Positions 8,645 through 17,900 of a stretch of 64,000 nucleotides of DNA are shown piece after piece. How positions within the stretch are numbered: the stretch's first letter is position 1; each line of letters begins with the position of its first letter. This stretch comes from Pseudactinotalea suaedae. GTDB lineage: Bacteria > Actinomycetota > Actinomycetes > Actinomycetales > Beutenbergiaceae. Made by a program: the position numbers and the translations under genes. The stretch spans positions 186,001 through 250,000 of the forward strand of contig NZ_WNXY01000003.1 of assembly GCF_009733815.1 (NCBI RefSeq). The letters are read 5' to 3'. The notes beneath the pieces were generated by a model. It saw nothing but the letters and a program-made list of their open reading frames with translations. It searched no databases and had not been told where the DNA came from.

Positions 8645-8935
8645 TTACCTGGCGGTGCCGCCTCGACCCTTGCCGCCGCTCATGCCGATGTAGATGCCGA
8701 GCACGATGACCGCCACGACGATCGAGATGAGCCAACGGATCCAGTCGATGCCGCCGGTGGACTCGACGCCGAGCAGGCCGGCGAGGAAGTAGCCGACGAC
8801 CGCGCCGATGATGCCGATGATCACGGTCGCGACGATGCTGACCCGCTGTGGGCCGGGCTTGACCAAGCGAGCGAGGATCCCGATCACGGCACCGAAGATG
8901 ATCGTTCCGATGATGCCGCCAACAGTGAACTCCAT
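8645..8935 (-). CDS. GlsB/YeaQ/YmgE family stress-response membrane protein
   Basis: A 96-residue protein with three hydrophobic helices (about residues 5-25, 33-55 and 64-86) separated by glycine-rich turns. The GIIGTIIFGAVIGILARL start is characteristic of the transglycosylase-associated GlsB/YeaQ family. These are small inner-membrane proteins linked to general stress; their molecular role is unknown. The tail is short and basic (GGKGRGGTAR). The ribosome-binding site AAAGGGG lies 6 bases before the ATG. A TTGACA hexamer on the minus strand about 35 bases upstream of the gene could be a -35 element. It is divergent from the GNAT gene. Confidence 0.9.
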   Translation of the reverse strand: MEFTVGGIIGTIIFGAVIGILARLVKPGPQRVSIVATVIIGIIGAVVGYFLAGLLGVESTGGIDWIRWLISIVVAVIVLGIYIGMSGGKGRGGTAR

Positions 8936-9050
8936 GGAACACCCCTTTCTGGACGGAGGCCCATCGCCTCGTTGTCAAACTCTGGCACAAGCGGGGTGGC
9001 GGAGGTGGGCGACTCGCTGCCTTCCGTTCTCTGGGCGGTACTGTCGAGCG

Positions 9051-9527
9051 ATGCCGCAGACACCCGTCCCGCGCATCCTTGCGCCGCGTGCGGACCAGGC
9101 GGCCGAGCTCACCGAGCTGGCGCTGCGCTCCAAGGGGCACTGGGGCTATGACGCCGCCTTCCTCGCCGCCTGCCGAGCTGAGCTGACCTACACCGCCGCC
9201 GACTGCCGGTCCGGCGACATGGCGGTCGCCTACGTCGGGGAGGAGCTGGCCGGGCTCGTGCGGCTGACCGGTGCGGCGCCCGAGGGCGAGCTGCAGTCGT
9301 TGTTCGTCGACCCGCCCTGGATCGGCACGGGGGTCGGGGCAGCCTTGCTCGGGCACGCGTTGGACGAGGCTCGACGGCGGGGCATGAGTCGCGTCGTCCT
9401 CGACGCCGATCCCGGGGCTGAGCCGTTCTACGCCCGCTTCGGCGCGCGAAGGACCGGCGAGGTGCCCAGCGGTTCCATCCCGGGTCGGATGCTGCCCCGG
9501 ATGGAGCTCACGCTGTCCTCGGTGTGA
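9051..9527 (+). CDS. GNAT family N-acetyltransferase
   Basis: A 158-residue acetyl-CoA-dependent acetyltransferase. The GNAT fold is visible from AELTELALRSKGHWGY through LQSLFVDPPWIGTGVGAALL, the acetyl-CoA-binding motif A, to the late AEPFYARFGARRTGEV segment. Substrate is unknown; it may be a small-molecule amine or a protein. The ATG at 9051 was chosen because the frame upstream is not protein-like and overlaps the promoter region of the divergent GlsB-like gene. The stop converges on the EamA transporter gene with 3 bases between. Confidence 0.87.
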   Translation: MPQTPVPRILAPRADQAAELTELALRSKGHWGYDAAFLAACRAELTYTAADCRSGDMAVAYVGEELAGLVRLTGAAPEGELQSLFVDPPWIGTGVGAALLGHALDEARRRGMSRVVLDADPGAEPFYARFGARRTGEVPSGSIPGRMLPRMELTLSSV

Positions 9528-9530
9528 GGC

Positions 9531-10448
9531 TCAGGCGCCGTCCGGTCCCAGCGCGCGCCTGCGGGGTGCCAGCGCGACCGCCACGCTGATCGCGAGGAGG
9601 CCGGCGATCTCGCCGATCGTGGGCTGCTGCTGCAGCGCCAGCAACCCGACGACCGTGGCGGTGGCGGGCAGCAGCGCGTTGAGGAGGGCGAACGTCGCCG
9701 TGCCCAGCCGCACGATCGCGACCTGGTCCAGGATGTACGGGATCACCGACGACAGCACCCCCACACCCAGCACCGCCAGCCAGATGCTGCCGCCCGAGGT
9801 GAGCAACGGGCCCGCCCACGGCGCTGCCAGCGGGGCCAGCAGGACGACGGCGATCGACGTGCCCACGGCGAGCGAGGCCTGGCCGTCACGCACAGCCGCG
9901 ATCCGGCCCGCGAGCACCATGTACCAGGCCCAGGTCGCTCCCGCCGCGACAGCGCACAGCAGCCCGAGGACCATGGGCGCGGTGCCGCCGACACCCGCCT
10001 CGTCCCAGCGCAGCCCGACCAGGCTGATCGCCGCCACGCCGGCCGCTGCGAGCGCCACCGCCACCCGCCCGCGTGCGCTCCGGCTCCCCCATGCCGCAAC
10101 CAGCGCCGGGCCGGCGAACTCGATCGCCACCACGGCACCCAGCGGCAGGTAGTGGATCGCGATGTAGAACAGCATGTTCATGACGACCAGCACGACGCCG
10201 AAGAGTCCGGTCTGCCGCAGCGTCGCGCGGGTCCACGGCGTGCGCCAGGGCCGGATCAGCACCAGCAGGATCACGGCGCTCACGAGCGCGCGCGCCCAGG
10301 CGACCGTGTGCGGCGGCATCAGCGCGAACAGGCCGACGGCGAGCGCCGCCCCGCTGTACTGCGCGATCCCGGACGTCGCGAACAGGGCCGGCGCCGGCAC
10401 CCGGGCGAGCGCGCGGCTCAGACCCCGCGCGGGTGGCTCGTCGCTCAC
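9531..10448 (-). CDS. EamA/DMT-family transporter (RhtA-like exporter)
   Basis: A 305-residue inner-membrane protein with about ten transmembrane helices arranged as two EamA repeats (about residues 20-145 and 160-290). The segments GAVVAIEFAGPALVAAW and SSVIPYILDQVAIVRLG are typical of threonine/homoserine exporter RhtA-like DMT proteins; the actual substrate is not known. The GTG start at 10448 overlaps the stop of the upstream endonuclease-like gene in a GTGA quartet, showing translational coupling. It is the last gene of the msrB - EEP-family - EamA operon. In-frame sequence upstream of the GTG belongs to the overlapping gene. Confidence 0.9.
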   Translation of the reverse strand: MSDEPPARGLSRALARVPAPALFATSGIAQYSGAALAVGLFALMPPHTVAWARALVSAVILLVLIRPWRTPWTRATLRQTGLFGVVLVVMNMLFYIAIHYLPLGAVVAIEFAGPALVAAWGSRSARGRVAVALAAAGVAAISLVGLRWDEAGVGGTAPMVLGLLCAVAAGATWAWYMVLAGRIAAVRDGQASLAVGTSIAVVLLAPLAAPWAGPLLTSGGSIWLAVLGVGVLSSVIPYILDQVAIVRLGTATFALLNALLPATATVVGLLALQQQPTIGEIAGLLAISVAVALAPRRRALGPDGA

Positions 10449-11209
10449 GCCTCGGTCGGTCTCAGCGTCGCCAGCAGCCCGCGGTGGTCCGAGACGGGCA
10501 GCTCGACAGCCTCGACCCGGTCGATCGCGATCCCGCGCGCGAGCACGTGGTCGATCTGGCGGCGCGGGGCACGTGCCGGGAAGGTCAGCGCTCGCGGCAG
10601 CTGCCACCCAGGTGCCAGCGGGCGCAGTGCCCACGGGTCGAGGTCGAGGTCCCCGCACACCAGTGCCGGACCGGGCATCGTGGCCACCGACCGCAGCAGG
10701 TTCCGCAGCTGCACCGCGGCCACCGGGCCCAGCAGCGACAGGTGCGCGCACGTGACGCTCAGCTGCCCCTGCGGGGTCTGCAGCACGGCAGCGAGGGCGC
10801 CGCGCTGCTCGTCGTCACGCAGCTTCAGCTGCCCGCCGGCGAGCACCGGGTGCCGGACCGGCAGCCGCGGCAGCGGCTTCACGAACCAGGCGAGAACGGG
10901 CCAGCGCGAGGCGATGGCCAGTCCGTACGCCGCGCCGTCGGCCGTCCCCCACCGCGAGGGTGAGGACTTGCCCTTCCGGACGTCACCGGTGAGCGCAGCC
11001 GCGAACCGCACGTGGGGCAGCCCCAGCGCGTCCGCGACGACCCGTGCCTGGTCGACCCCGCCGCTGCGCGGCTGCCCGCGGTCGACCTCCTGCAGCGCGA
11101 GGACGTCGACCTCCAGCCCGGACACCGCGCCCGCCAGCTCCTCGGCGCTCGTGGCCGTGCCCTCGCGGGAGAGCCCGTGCTGGAGGTTGAGGGTGAGGAC
11201 GCGGGTCAT
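10445..11209 (-). CDS. Endonuclease/exonuclease/phosphatase (EEP) family protein
   Basis: A 254-residue protein of the EEP superfamily (DNase I / AP endonuclease / sphingomyelinase fold). The four signature blocks are present: LNLQHG near the start, LALQEVD with the metal-binding Glu, LVCGDLDLD (usually GDFN) and IDHVL...SDHRGLLA at the end with the catalytic Asp-His. The substrate could be nucleic acid or a phosphoester. No signal peptide is seen. It is translationally coupled on both sides: its ATG overlaps the msrB stop (ATGA) and its stop overlaps the EamA start (GTGA). Confidence 0.88.
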   Translation of the reverse strand: MTRVLTLNLQHGLSREGTATSAEELAGAVSGLEVDVLALQEVDRGQPRSGGVDQARVVADALGLPHVRFAAALTGDVRKGKSSPSRWGTADGAAYGLAIASRWPVLAWFVKPLPRLPVRHPVLAGGQLKLRDDEQRGALAAVLQTPQGQLSVTCAHLSLLGPVAAVQLRNLLRSVATMPGPALVCGDLDLDPWALRPLAPGWQLPRALTFPARAPRRQIDHVLARGIAIDRVEAVELPVSDHRGLLATLRPTEA

Positions 11210-11604
11210 TCCTGCGGAGCGAACCGCAGCGACACCGAGTTGATGCAGAACCGGTCCCCGGTGGGGGTCTGCGGGGCGTCGTCGAACAGGTGCCCCAGGT
11301 GCGAGCCGCAGCGGGCGCAGCGGACCTCGGTCCGCACCATCCCGTGCGAGCGGTCCTCGACCAGCTCGACCGCGTCGCCCTCCTTCGGCTGGTAGAAGCT
11401 CGGCCAGCCGCAGTGGCTCTCGAACTTCGTGTCGCTGCGGAACAGCTCGGCGTCGCAGGCCCGGCAGGAGAAGATGCCGGTGCGGTGCTCCCCGAGCAGC
11501 TCGCCCGTGAACGGGCGCTCGGTGGCCGCCTCGCGGAGCACCGCGTACTCCATCGGGTCGAGCTCGGCGCGCCACTCGTCTTCGGTCTTGCTGACCTTGT
11601 CCAT
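11206..11604 (-). CDS. msrB: Peptide-methionine (R)-S-oxide reductase
   Basis: A 132-residue repair enzyme that reduces methionine R-sulfoxide in proteins, regenerated by thioredoxin. The structural zinc ligands are visible as CRAC (Cys47/50) and CARC (Cys96/99). The catalytic cysteine is in RFCIN (Cys120) and the resolving cysteine in SHCGWPSF (Cys65). The ending CINSVSLRF is diagnostic. ATG at 11604 gives the usual length; an ATG three codons upstream (11613) is equally in frame, and neither has a strong ribosome-binding site. It is the first gene of a three-gene overlapping operon with the EEP-family and EamA genes. Confidence 0.95.
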   Translation of the reverse strand: MDKVSKTEDEWRAELDPMEYAVLREAATERPFTGELLGEHRTGIFSCRACDAELFRSDTKFESHCGWPSFYQPKEGDAVELVEDRSHGMVRTEVRCARCGSHLGHLFDDAPQTPTGDRFCINSVSLRFAPQE

Positions 11605-11672
11605 GCCGACCATTATCGCCCGTCCGCAGCGCGATGCCGGAGCGGGGCCGCGGCAGCCCGGGACGCCGCCGG

Positions 11673-12512
11673 TCAACGGAAGGCGTCCGCGTGCGCGGCC
11701 GCCCACTCGGTCACCTCGCGCGCCGGGCGTCCCGTCACCTGCTCGACGACGCCCGACGGCGTCCGGCCGATCTCGGGACCGCCGTCGCCGTAGATCCAGT
11801 GCGAGAAGGCGACGGTCTCGTCATCCATCCCCTGGGCGCGCCAGCGCGCCTCGGCCTCCTCGACGGTCAGCTCGACGAGCCCGATCTGGCTCCCGGTGGC
11901 GGCCCCGACGGCGTCGAGCTTGTCGCGGAGCGTGAGCGGGCGGGGTCCGGTGAGGACGAGCTCGGTGCCCTCGTACCCGCCGGCGGTGAGGGCGATCGCG
12001 GCCACGTCCCCGATGTCGGCCTCGTGGACCATGGCGCTCAGCCGGTCGACGTAGGGCTCCTCGACAGGCCCGGAGGCACGGATCTGCTCGGCCCAGTCGC
12101 CGATCATGTTCGCCATGAACTCGACCGGCTGCAGGATCGTCCAGCCGATCGCGTCCTGCTCGGCGATCGCCGCCTCCAGCGGGCCGGGATAGCCGTTCTG
12201 GAGCACGGTCACGCGGCGCACACCCGCGGTGCGCAGCTGGGCCAGCAGCGGTTCGACCTCGGTGAGCGCAGCCCCGCCGCCGCTGCCGCGAGGCGCGTCG
12301 AAGGCGATGAGGTGCACCGCCTCCACCCCCTGCAGGGCGGGCGCCAGCGTGGTCGGGTCGGTCAGGTCACCCCGCACCACCTCCACCTCGGCGGGCAGCG
12401 CCGCAGTGGCCGGCTCCCGCGACAGCGCGCGCACGGCGTGGCCGCGCTCGAGCAGCGCGCGCACCACCTCCCGCCCGACGGTCCCGGTGGCTCCGGTGAC
12501 GAGAACCTGCAT
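11673..12512 (-). CDS. NmrA-like / atypical SDR NAD(P)-binding oxidoreductase
   Basis: A 279-residue Rossmann-fold protein. The N-terminal VTGATGTVGREVVRALL carries the GxxGxxG dinucleotide-binding motif of NmrA-like atypical short-chain dehydrogenases, and SREP after the second strand suggests NADP preference. The classical YxxxK catalytic pair is not evident, as expected for NmrA or azoreductase-like members. Function may be redox sensing or quinone/azo reduction. It stands between msrB and the MFS-SRPBCC gene, all on the minus strand but separated by 68-87 bases, so it is likely its own unit. Confidence 0.88.
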   Translation of the reverse strand: MQVLVTGATGTVGREVVRALLERGHAVRALSREPATAALPAEVEVVRGDLTDPTTLAPALQGVEAVHLIAFDAPRGSGGGAALTEVEPLLAQLRTAGVRRVTVLQNGYPGPLEAAIAEQDAIGWTILQPVEFMANMIGDWAEQIRASGPVEEPYVDRLSAMVHEADIGDVAAIALTAGGYEGTELVLTGPRPLTLRDKLDAVGAATGSQIGLVELTVEEAEARWRAQGMDDETVAFSHWIYGDGGPEIGRTPSGVVEQVTGRPAREVTEWAAAHADAFR

Positions 12513-12599
12513 GGTCGACCTCCTGGTCTCGGGGATGTACCCCGACCCTAGGAAGCCTTCAGGACAGCTTCTGTCCTCGTTGAACGGCTTGCGCTGCGG

Positions 12600-14291
12600 T
12601 CAGCTGCTGACGGCGGCCGCGAGGTTGCCCAGCGAGGCCTCGAGCTGCTCCTGGGTCACGAGCGGGAAGCGGGTCGTCTTGAGGATCTCGGGGTCGGTGA
12701 CCTTGCCCCAGTCGTAGGTGAGCGTGACCTCGGTGGCGTCGGGACCGGTCGGCTTCAGCTCCCAGACCCATTCCCACCCGGGCGGCTCGGTGCCCTCGGG
12801 CGCGGTCTGCCACGCGAGCAGGGCGTTCTTGTCGTAGCCGGTCACGTGGTTCTCCGTGCGGTAGTCGCCGCCCATGTGGTCGCCCGACATCTCCATCGTG
12901 AAGACGTCGCCGACCCCCTGCACGCGGTTCGTGCGGTCGCCGGAGCGCATGAAGCCCGAGCCGTCCACCTCGGGGTGCCGGCGGGGGTTGCTCAGGATGT
13001 CGAACAGGTCGCTGGCGGACGCGTCGATGGTGCGGGAGACGGTGATCCTGGTGTCGTCGCTCATCTCTCGATGGTGCCACGGACGCGGTCCGGGGGCGGC
13101 CGACATCCGGTCGTCGAGTGCTCGCCAGGCGGCGACAGCACCCAGTGCCGCCGCTGCGAGCGCGACGGCAGCCACCGCCGGCGCGACCGTGGAGCCGCTC
13201 GTCAGCAGCCCGACGGTCGCGAAGCCCACGAGCGCGGCACCCTCCTTCACCAGACCCGCCACCGAGGTCACCGTCGCCCGGGCGCGCCCCGAGATGCGGT
13301 GCTGCAGCTGCGCCTCGGTCGCGACCATCGCGTTGTTGGTGAGCCCGTAGCCGAGCGCCACGAGCGCGAAGCCCCAGGGGCCGGACGTCGTCGCTCCGGC
13401 GGCCAGCAGCACCCCCGCGGCCAGCACGAGGACCGCGAACGGCGCCCGGCGCCACGAGGCCGTCCACCCCACGGCCGCGGTGCCGAGGGCCTGCATCAGC
13501 GAGCACGCGGCGATGAGCCACGGGACGTGCGCGGTGCGCACACCCAGGTCGCTCGCCACCAGCGGGAAGAACTCGTCGACCGCCATCACCACCACGACCA
13601 GGAACAGCAGCAGCAGCGTGCGTCGGACCGGTCGGCTGCTGCTCGCCTCGCCCAGCCCGACGCCGAGGGTCGAGAGATAGCCTCGCAGCACGCCGCCGCG
13701 GCTCGGGTCGTCGTCGTCGTCGACCGCGTCGGCCGGTCGGCCCGGCGCCGTCGAGATCACCGGACGCGCCCGCGGCAACGCCAGCGCCGCCGGGACCCCC
13801 AGCAGGGCGAGCGCCACGCTCGTCCAGCCCACCAACGGGTAGCCGCCGGCCGCGTACAGCGGCGCGGCCGCGGCGATGGCCATGGCCATCACCCCCATCG
13901 CCACGCCCTGGGAGAGCCCCAGCAGCCGGGCGTAGGACGCCGCGCGTCCCTGGGTGCTCAGCTCGTCGAAGACCAGGGCCTCGAACGTCCCGGACTGCAG
14001 CGCCGAGCCCATGCTCCACACCACGAACCCGAGGGCGTATCCGAGGTACGTCGGCCACAGCATCCACGTCGCGAACGCTGCCGCCTGCAGCACGGCCCCC
14101 AGGGCCAGCAGCAGCCTCCGGTCGAGCAGGTCCGCCCACACCCCGGAGGGCACCTCGAGCACGAACGCCGTGGCCGACCAGATGATCAGCAGCGTGCTGA
14201 CCTGCGGCGCAGACAACCCGCTGTCGGCGAACAGCAGCGTGTAGAGCGCATACAGCGGGAAGCAGTCCCGGGCGACGGCGAACGCGATCAC
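12600..14291 (-). CDS. MFS transporter continuous with a C-terminal SRPBCC (polyketide cyclase-like) domain
   Basis: A single uninterrupted frame of 563 residues. Residues 1-395 are a 12-helix major facilitator transporter (VARDCFPLYALYTLLFAD, VPSGVWADLLDRR, TNNAMVATEAQLQHRISG). Residues 410-563 are an SRPBCC/START-like ligand-binding domain beginning MSDDTRITVSRTIDA. Each half normally occurs as a separate protein. Either the two genes have fused through loss of the transporter stop, joined by a short linker (SAAPGPRPWHHRE), or the second half is also translated from its own ATG at 13064, which has only a poorly placed GAGAG in front. The GTG at 14291 is used; the frame is open for nine more codons upstream without an ATG. 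No neighbour suggests the substrate. Confidence 0.8.
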   Translation of the reverse strand: MIAFAVARDCFPLYALYTLLFADSGLSAPQVSTLLIIWSATAFVLEVPSGVWADLLDRRLLLALGAVLQAAAFATWMLWPTYLGYALGFVVWSMGSALQSGTFEALVFDELSTQGRAASYARLLGLSQGVAMGVMAMAIAAAAPLYAAGGYPLVGWTSVALALLGVPAALALPRARPVISTAPGRPADAVDDDDDPSRGGVLRGYLSTLGVGLGEASSSRPVRRTLLLLFLVVVVMAVDEFFPLVASDLGVRTAHVPWLIAACSLMQALGTAAVGWTASWRRAPFAVLVLAAGVLLAAGATTSGPWGFALVALGYGLTNNAMVATEAQLQHRISGRARATVTSVAGLVKEGAALVGFATVGLLTSGSTVAPAVAAVALAAAALGAVAAWRALDDRMSAAPGPRPWHHREMSDDTRITVSRTIDASASDLFDILSNPRRHPEVDGSGFMRSGDRTNRVQGVGDVFTMEMSGDHMGGDYRTENHVTGYDKNALLAWQTAPEGTEPPGWEWVWELKPTGPDATEVTLTYDWGKVTDPEILKTTRFPLVTQEQLEASLGNLAAAVSS

Positions 14292-14425
14292 CCGGGTCGT
14301 CAGCGAGGTGGTGAATCAAGGCTGGGCGGCAGGAAAACGCATGGTCCGACGATAACGGGTGTCGCTCACCGAGGCAGGGGCTCGCGGTGACCTGGTGCGC
14401 GCTCGCGCACCGCGCCGGTCGCTGC

Positions 14426-14785
14426 CTACGCCCACCCCAGCTCGTGCAGCCGGGCGTCGTCGATGCCGAAGTGGTGGGCGATCTCGTGGACCACCGTCAC
14501 CGCGACCTCCTCGGCCACCTGGTCGACGTCCTCGCAGAAGCGCAGCGTGGGGTTGCGGAAGATCGTGATGCGGTCCGGGAGCGAGCCCGCGGCCCACCAC
14601 TCGCCGCGCTCGGTCAGCGGCGTGCCCTCGTACAACCCGAGCAGGTCCGGGTCCTCCGCGTCCGGGGGCGGCTCGTCCTCGACCAGCACCACGACGTTGT
14701 CGATGTGCCTCGCCAGCTCCTCCGGGATGAGGTCGAGGCCGTCGGCGACAGCCTCCTCGAACGCCTCGGGCGACATCTCGATCAC
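14426..14785 (-). CDS. Metallopeptidase (zincin-like, MMP family)
   Basis: A 119-residue minigluzincin-like protein of the actinobacterial metallopeptidase family. The zinc motif HEIAHHFGIDD (HExxH...D) lies near the C-terminus, and the start VIEMSPEAFEEAVADGLDLI is family-typical. Such proteins are cytoplasmic and of unknown substrate. The GTG at 14785 gives the usual length; an ATG three codons later (14776) is possible. It is transcribed leftward and is separated from the transporter gene by 134 bases with no evident feature. Confidence 0.88.
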   Translation of the reverse strand: MIEMSPEAFEEAVADGLDLIPEELARHIDNVVVLVEDEPPPDAEDPDLLGLYEGTPLTERGEWWAAGSLPDRITIFRNPTLRFCEDVDQVAEEVAVTVVHEIAHHFGIDDARLHELGWA

Positions 14786-14958
14786 GGGCCCAGTCTCACA
14801 CCCTGAGTCATCGGGGTGAGATCCCGGGTGAGATGCCCACGCGATCGTTGATCGCACGGTTCGTCGACCGATTCGCTTACGCCGACGCCGTCCCGCAGAG
14901 CCGCCACGGAGCGAGCCGACGGCGTCGCCAGATGGAGCAGATCGGGGAGGAACTATCC

Positions 14959-17900
14959 ATGAGCAGCAGACGTGTGCGCTCCGCGCACGAGAAGGATCCC
15001 AGGCCATCGGTGCCACGTCGAGCGCCGCGAGGCAGCGGCGTCCTCGCGCGTGCGTTGCGAGGAGCCCTCGCGGTCGCGCTGGCGACCGTGGCGCTGACGG
15101 CGGCGGGCGCCGCCACGACCACCATGACGGCCAGCGCCGCACCGGGCGACCCCTTCGACCCGGCCGCGGCTGCGGTCTTCATCTCACAGGGCCGCAACGC
15201 CACGGTGCTCTACACCGGGGTGCAAGCCGGACCTGAGTTCTCCTACGTCGAGGAAGGCGCGGGTACCCATGACTACAACGGCATGGGCTACAACGCTCTC
15301 GACAACTACATCTACGCCATCAGCACCGAGATCAACCACCTCATCCGCATCGGCCAGGGCGGCATCACCGAGGACCTGGGTCCGATCGCCGGTCTGGACG
15401 GCATGCAGTTCAACCAAGGCACCTTCGGGGCCGGCGACGACGCCGGCACGTTCTTCGTCCGCAGCCAGAACGACACGAGCACGGTCTTCGCCGTCGACGT
15501 GACCACGGTCGAGGCCGCCGCGATCGTCGTCGACGAGGACCTCCCGAACTTCGCCGACCTCGTCTACCTGGACGGCTACCTCTGGGGTGTCGACGGCACC
15601 AGCCAGATCTGGCGGATCGACCTCGGGTCCGGCGCGGTCGCCAGCTGGCCGATCGCTGTGGAGCTCGCCTCGTTCGGTGGGCAGTGGCTGTACGGCAACG
15701 GCAACCTCGGTCTGGCGAACAACCGGACAGGTGAGATCACGCAGATCGAGGTGAGCAACGCGGGTGCCGACAACCCGACCTTCAGCATCATCACGACGTC
15801 GCAGGGGCCGGCATGGGACACCTCGACCGTCAACTACGACGCGACCAGCAACCTCGGCGCTGACGTCGATCTCAGCATCGAGAAGTCCGGCCCGTCCAGC
15901 TACATCCCTGGCAGCACCGTGACCTACTACTTCAATGTCACCAACCACAGCGACGTCGCCTCCAGCGGGTACTACTTCCAGGACCTGCTGCCGGCGTCGA
16001 TGTCCAACCTGTCCAGCCCGAACGACGAGTGCTCGTTCGAGGGCAACCTCATGACCTGCGTCGACGGCAGGACCGCACCTGGTCAGTTCTTCACCTTCAT
16101 GGTCACCGGGACGGTCACGGGCACCATCGAGACGCTCACCAACACGGCGACCGTCACCGGTAACGAGAACGACCCGAACCCCGACAACAACACCTCGACG
16201 GTCACCACGCCGGCGAACTACGCGCCGGGCGTCTCGGTGGTCAAGTCGGCCGCTCTTCCCGACGGCGAGCCCTTCGCCACCGGCGGCACGCTCGAGTACA
16301 GCTTCCTGGTGACCAACACCGGCAACACAGCGCTCACCGGCATCGTGGTCAACGAGGGCGACTTCACCGGCACCGGCGATCTCGGCGCGATCGAGTGCCC
16401 GACGACGACGCTCGCCCCGGGGGCCAGCACCACCTGCACGGCCGACTACACGCTCACCCAGGCCGATGTCGACGCCGAGCTGATCACGAACTCGGCGACC
16501 GTCACCGGCACGCCGCCCTTCAGCCCGCCGATCACCTCGACGCCGTCGACCTTCGACTACGAGGACGAGGCCGAGGACGGGCTGACCCTCACGAAGACCG
16601 CCCTCCCGGCCACCAGCGGCACCGTGGGCGAGGAGATCACCTACAGCTTCGACGTCACCAACACGGGCGGCTCCACGCTGACCGACGTCAGCATCGAGGA
16701 GGGTGCCTTCAGCGGCACGGGCGACCTGGGTGCCATCACGTGCCCCGACGCACCGCTCGCGCCGGGCACCACCATGACCTGCACGGCGCCCTACGTGCTC
16801 ACGCAGGCCGACATCGATGCCGACGGCGTGACCAACACCGCTACGGCGACCGGGACCCCGCCGGGAGGCGGCACGATCGACTCGCCGCCGTCCTCGGTGA
16901 CGGTGGAGACGCCGGACGCGCCCGCCATGACGCTGGTGAAGTCGGCGACGCCGACGACCGCCGGCACCGCCGGGACCGAGATCACCTACTCGTTCACGCT
17001 GTCGAACACCGGCAACGTGACGCTGACCGACGTGCACGTCGACGAGACCGAGTTCACCGGGACCGGCGACCTCTCCGCCGTGACCTGCTCGAGCACGGCC
17101 CTGGCTCCGGGCGCCTCGACGACCTGCACGGCGCTCTACACGCTGACCCAGGCCGACGTCGACAACGGCGGCGTGACCAACACCGCGACCGGTGGCGGCA
17201 CGCCCCCGGGCGGCGGCGTCACGGACACCCCGCCCTCGACCGTCACGGTCGACTCGCCCGACGACCCCTCGCTCACGGTGGCCAAGTCGGCCTCCCCGGT
17301 GGGTGCGGCCGCGGGCAACCCTGTGACGTACTCGTTCCTGGTGACCAACACCGGCAACGTGACGATCGACGAGCTCGCTGTGGTCGAGGTGGACTTCTCG
17401 GGCACGGGTGACCTGTCTGCGATCAGCTGCCCCGCCACCACGCTGGCACCTGAGGCGACCACGACCTGTACGGCGACCTACACGCTGACCCAGGCCGACG
17501 TCGACAGCGGCTCGCTCGAGAACACGGCCGTCGCCACGGGCAACACCCCCTCCGGCGGCAGGTCCGACTCGCCGCCCTCGCAGGTGGAGGTGCCGCTGCC
17601 GCCGAACCCGTCGCTGAGCGTCGTGAAGACCGCGACCCCGGCCACGGTCGACCGCGCCGGCGAGGAGGTCACCTACAGCTTCCGGGTGATCAACACCGGC
17701 AACGTGACGATGAGCGGGATCACCGTTCAGGAGCAGGACTTCACCGGCACCGGTGACCTCTCCGAGATCCTCTGCCCGGTGACCACGCTGGCTCCGGCTG
17801 CGGAGACGACCTGCACCGCGACCTACGTGCTCACCCAGGAGGACGTCGACGCGCGTGGCGTCACCAACGTCGCCACCGCGGCCGGCACCCCGCCCGGCTC

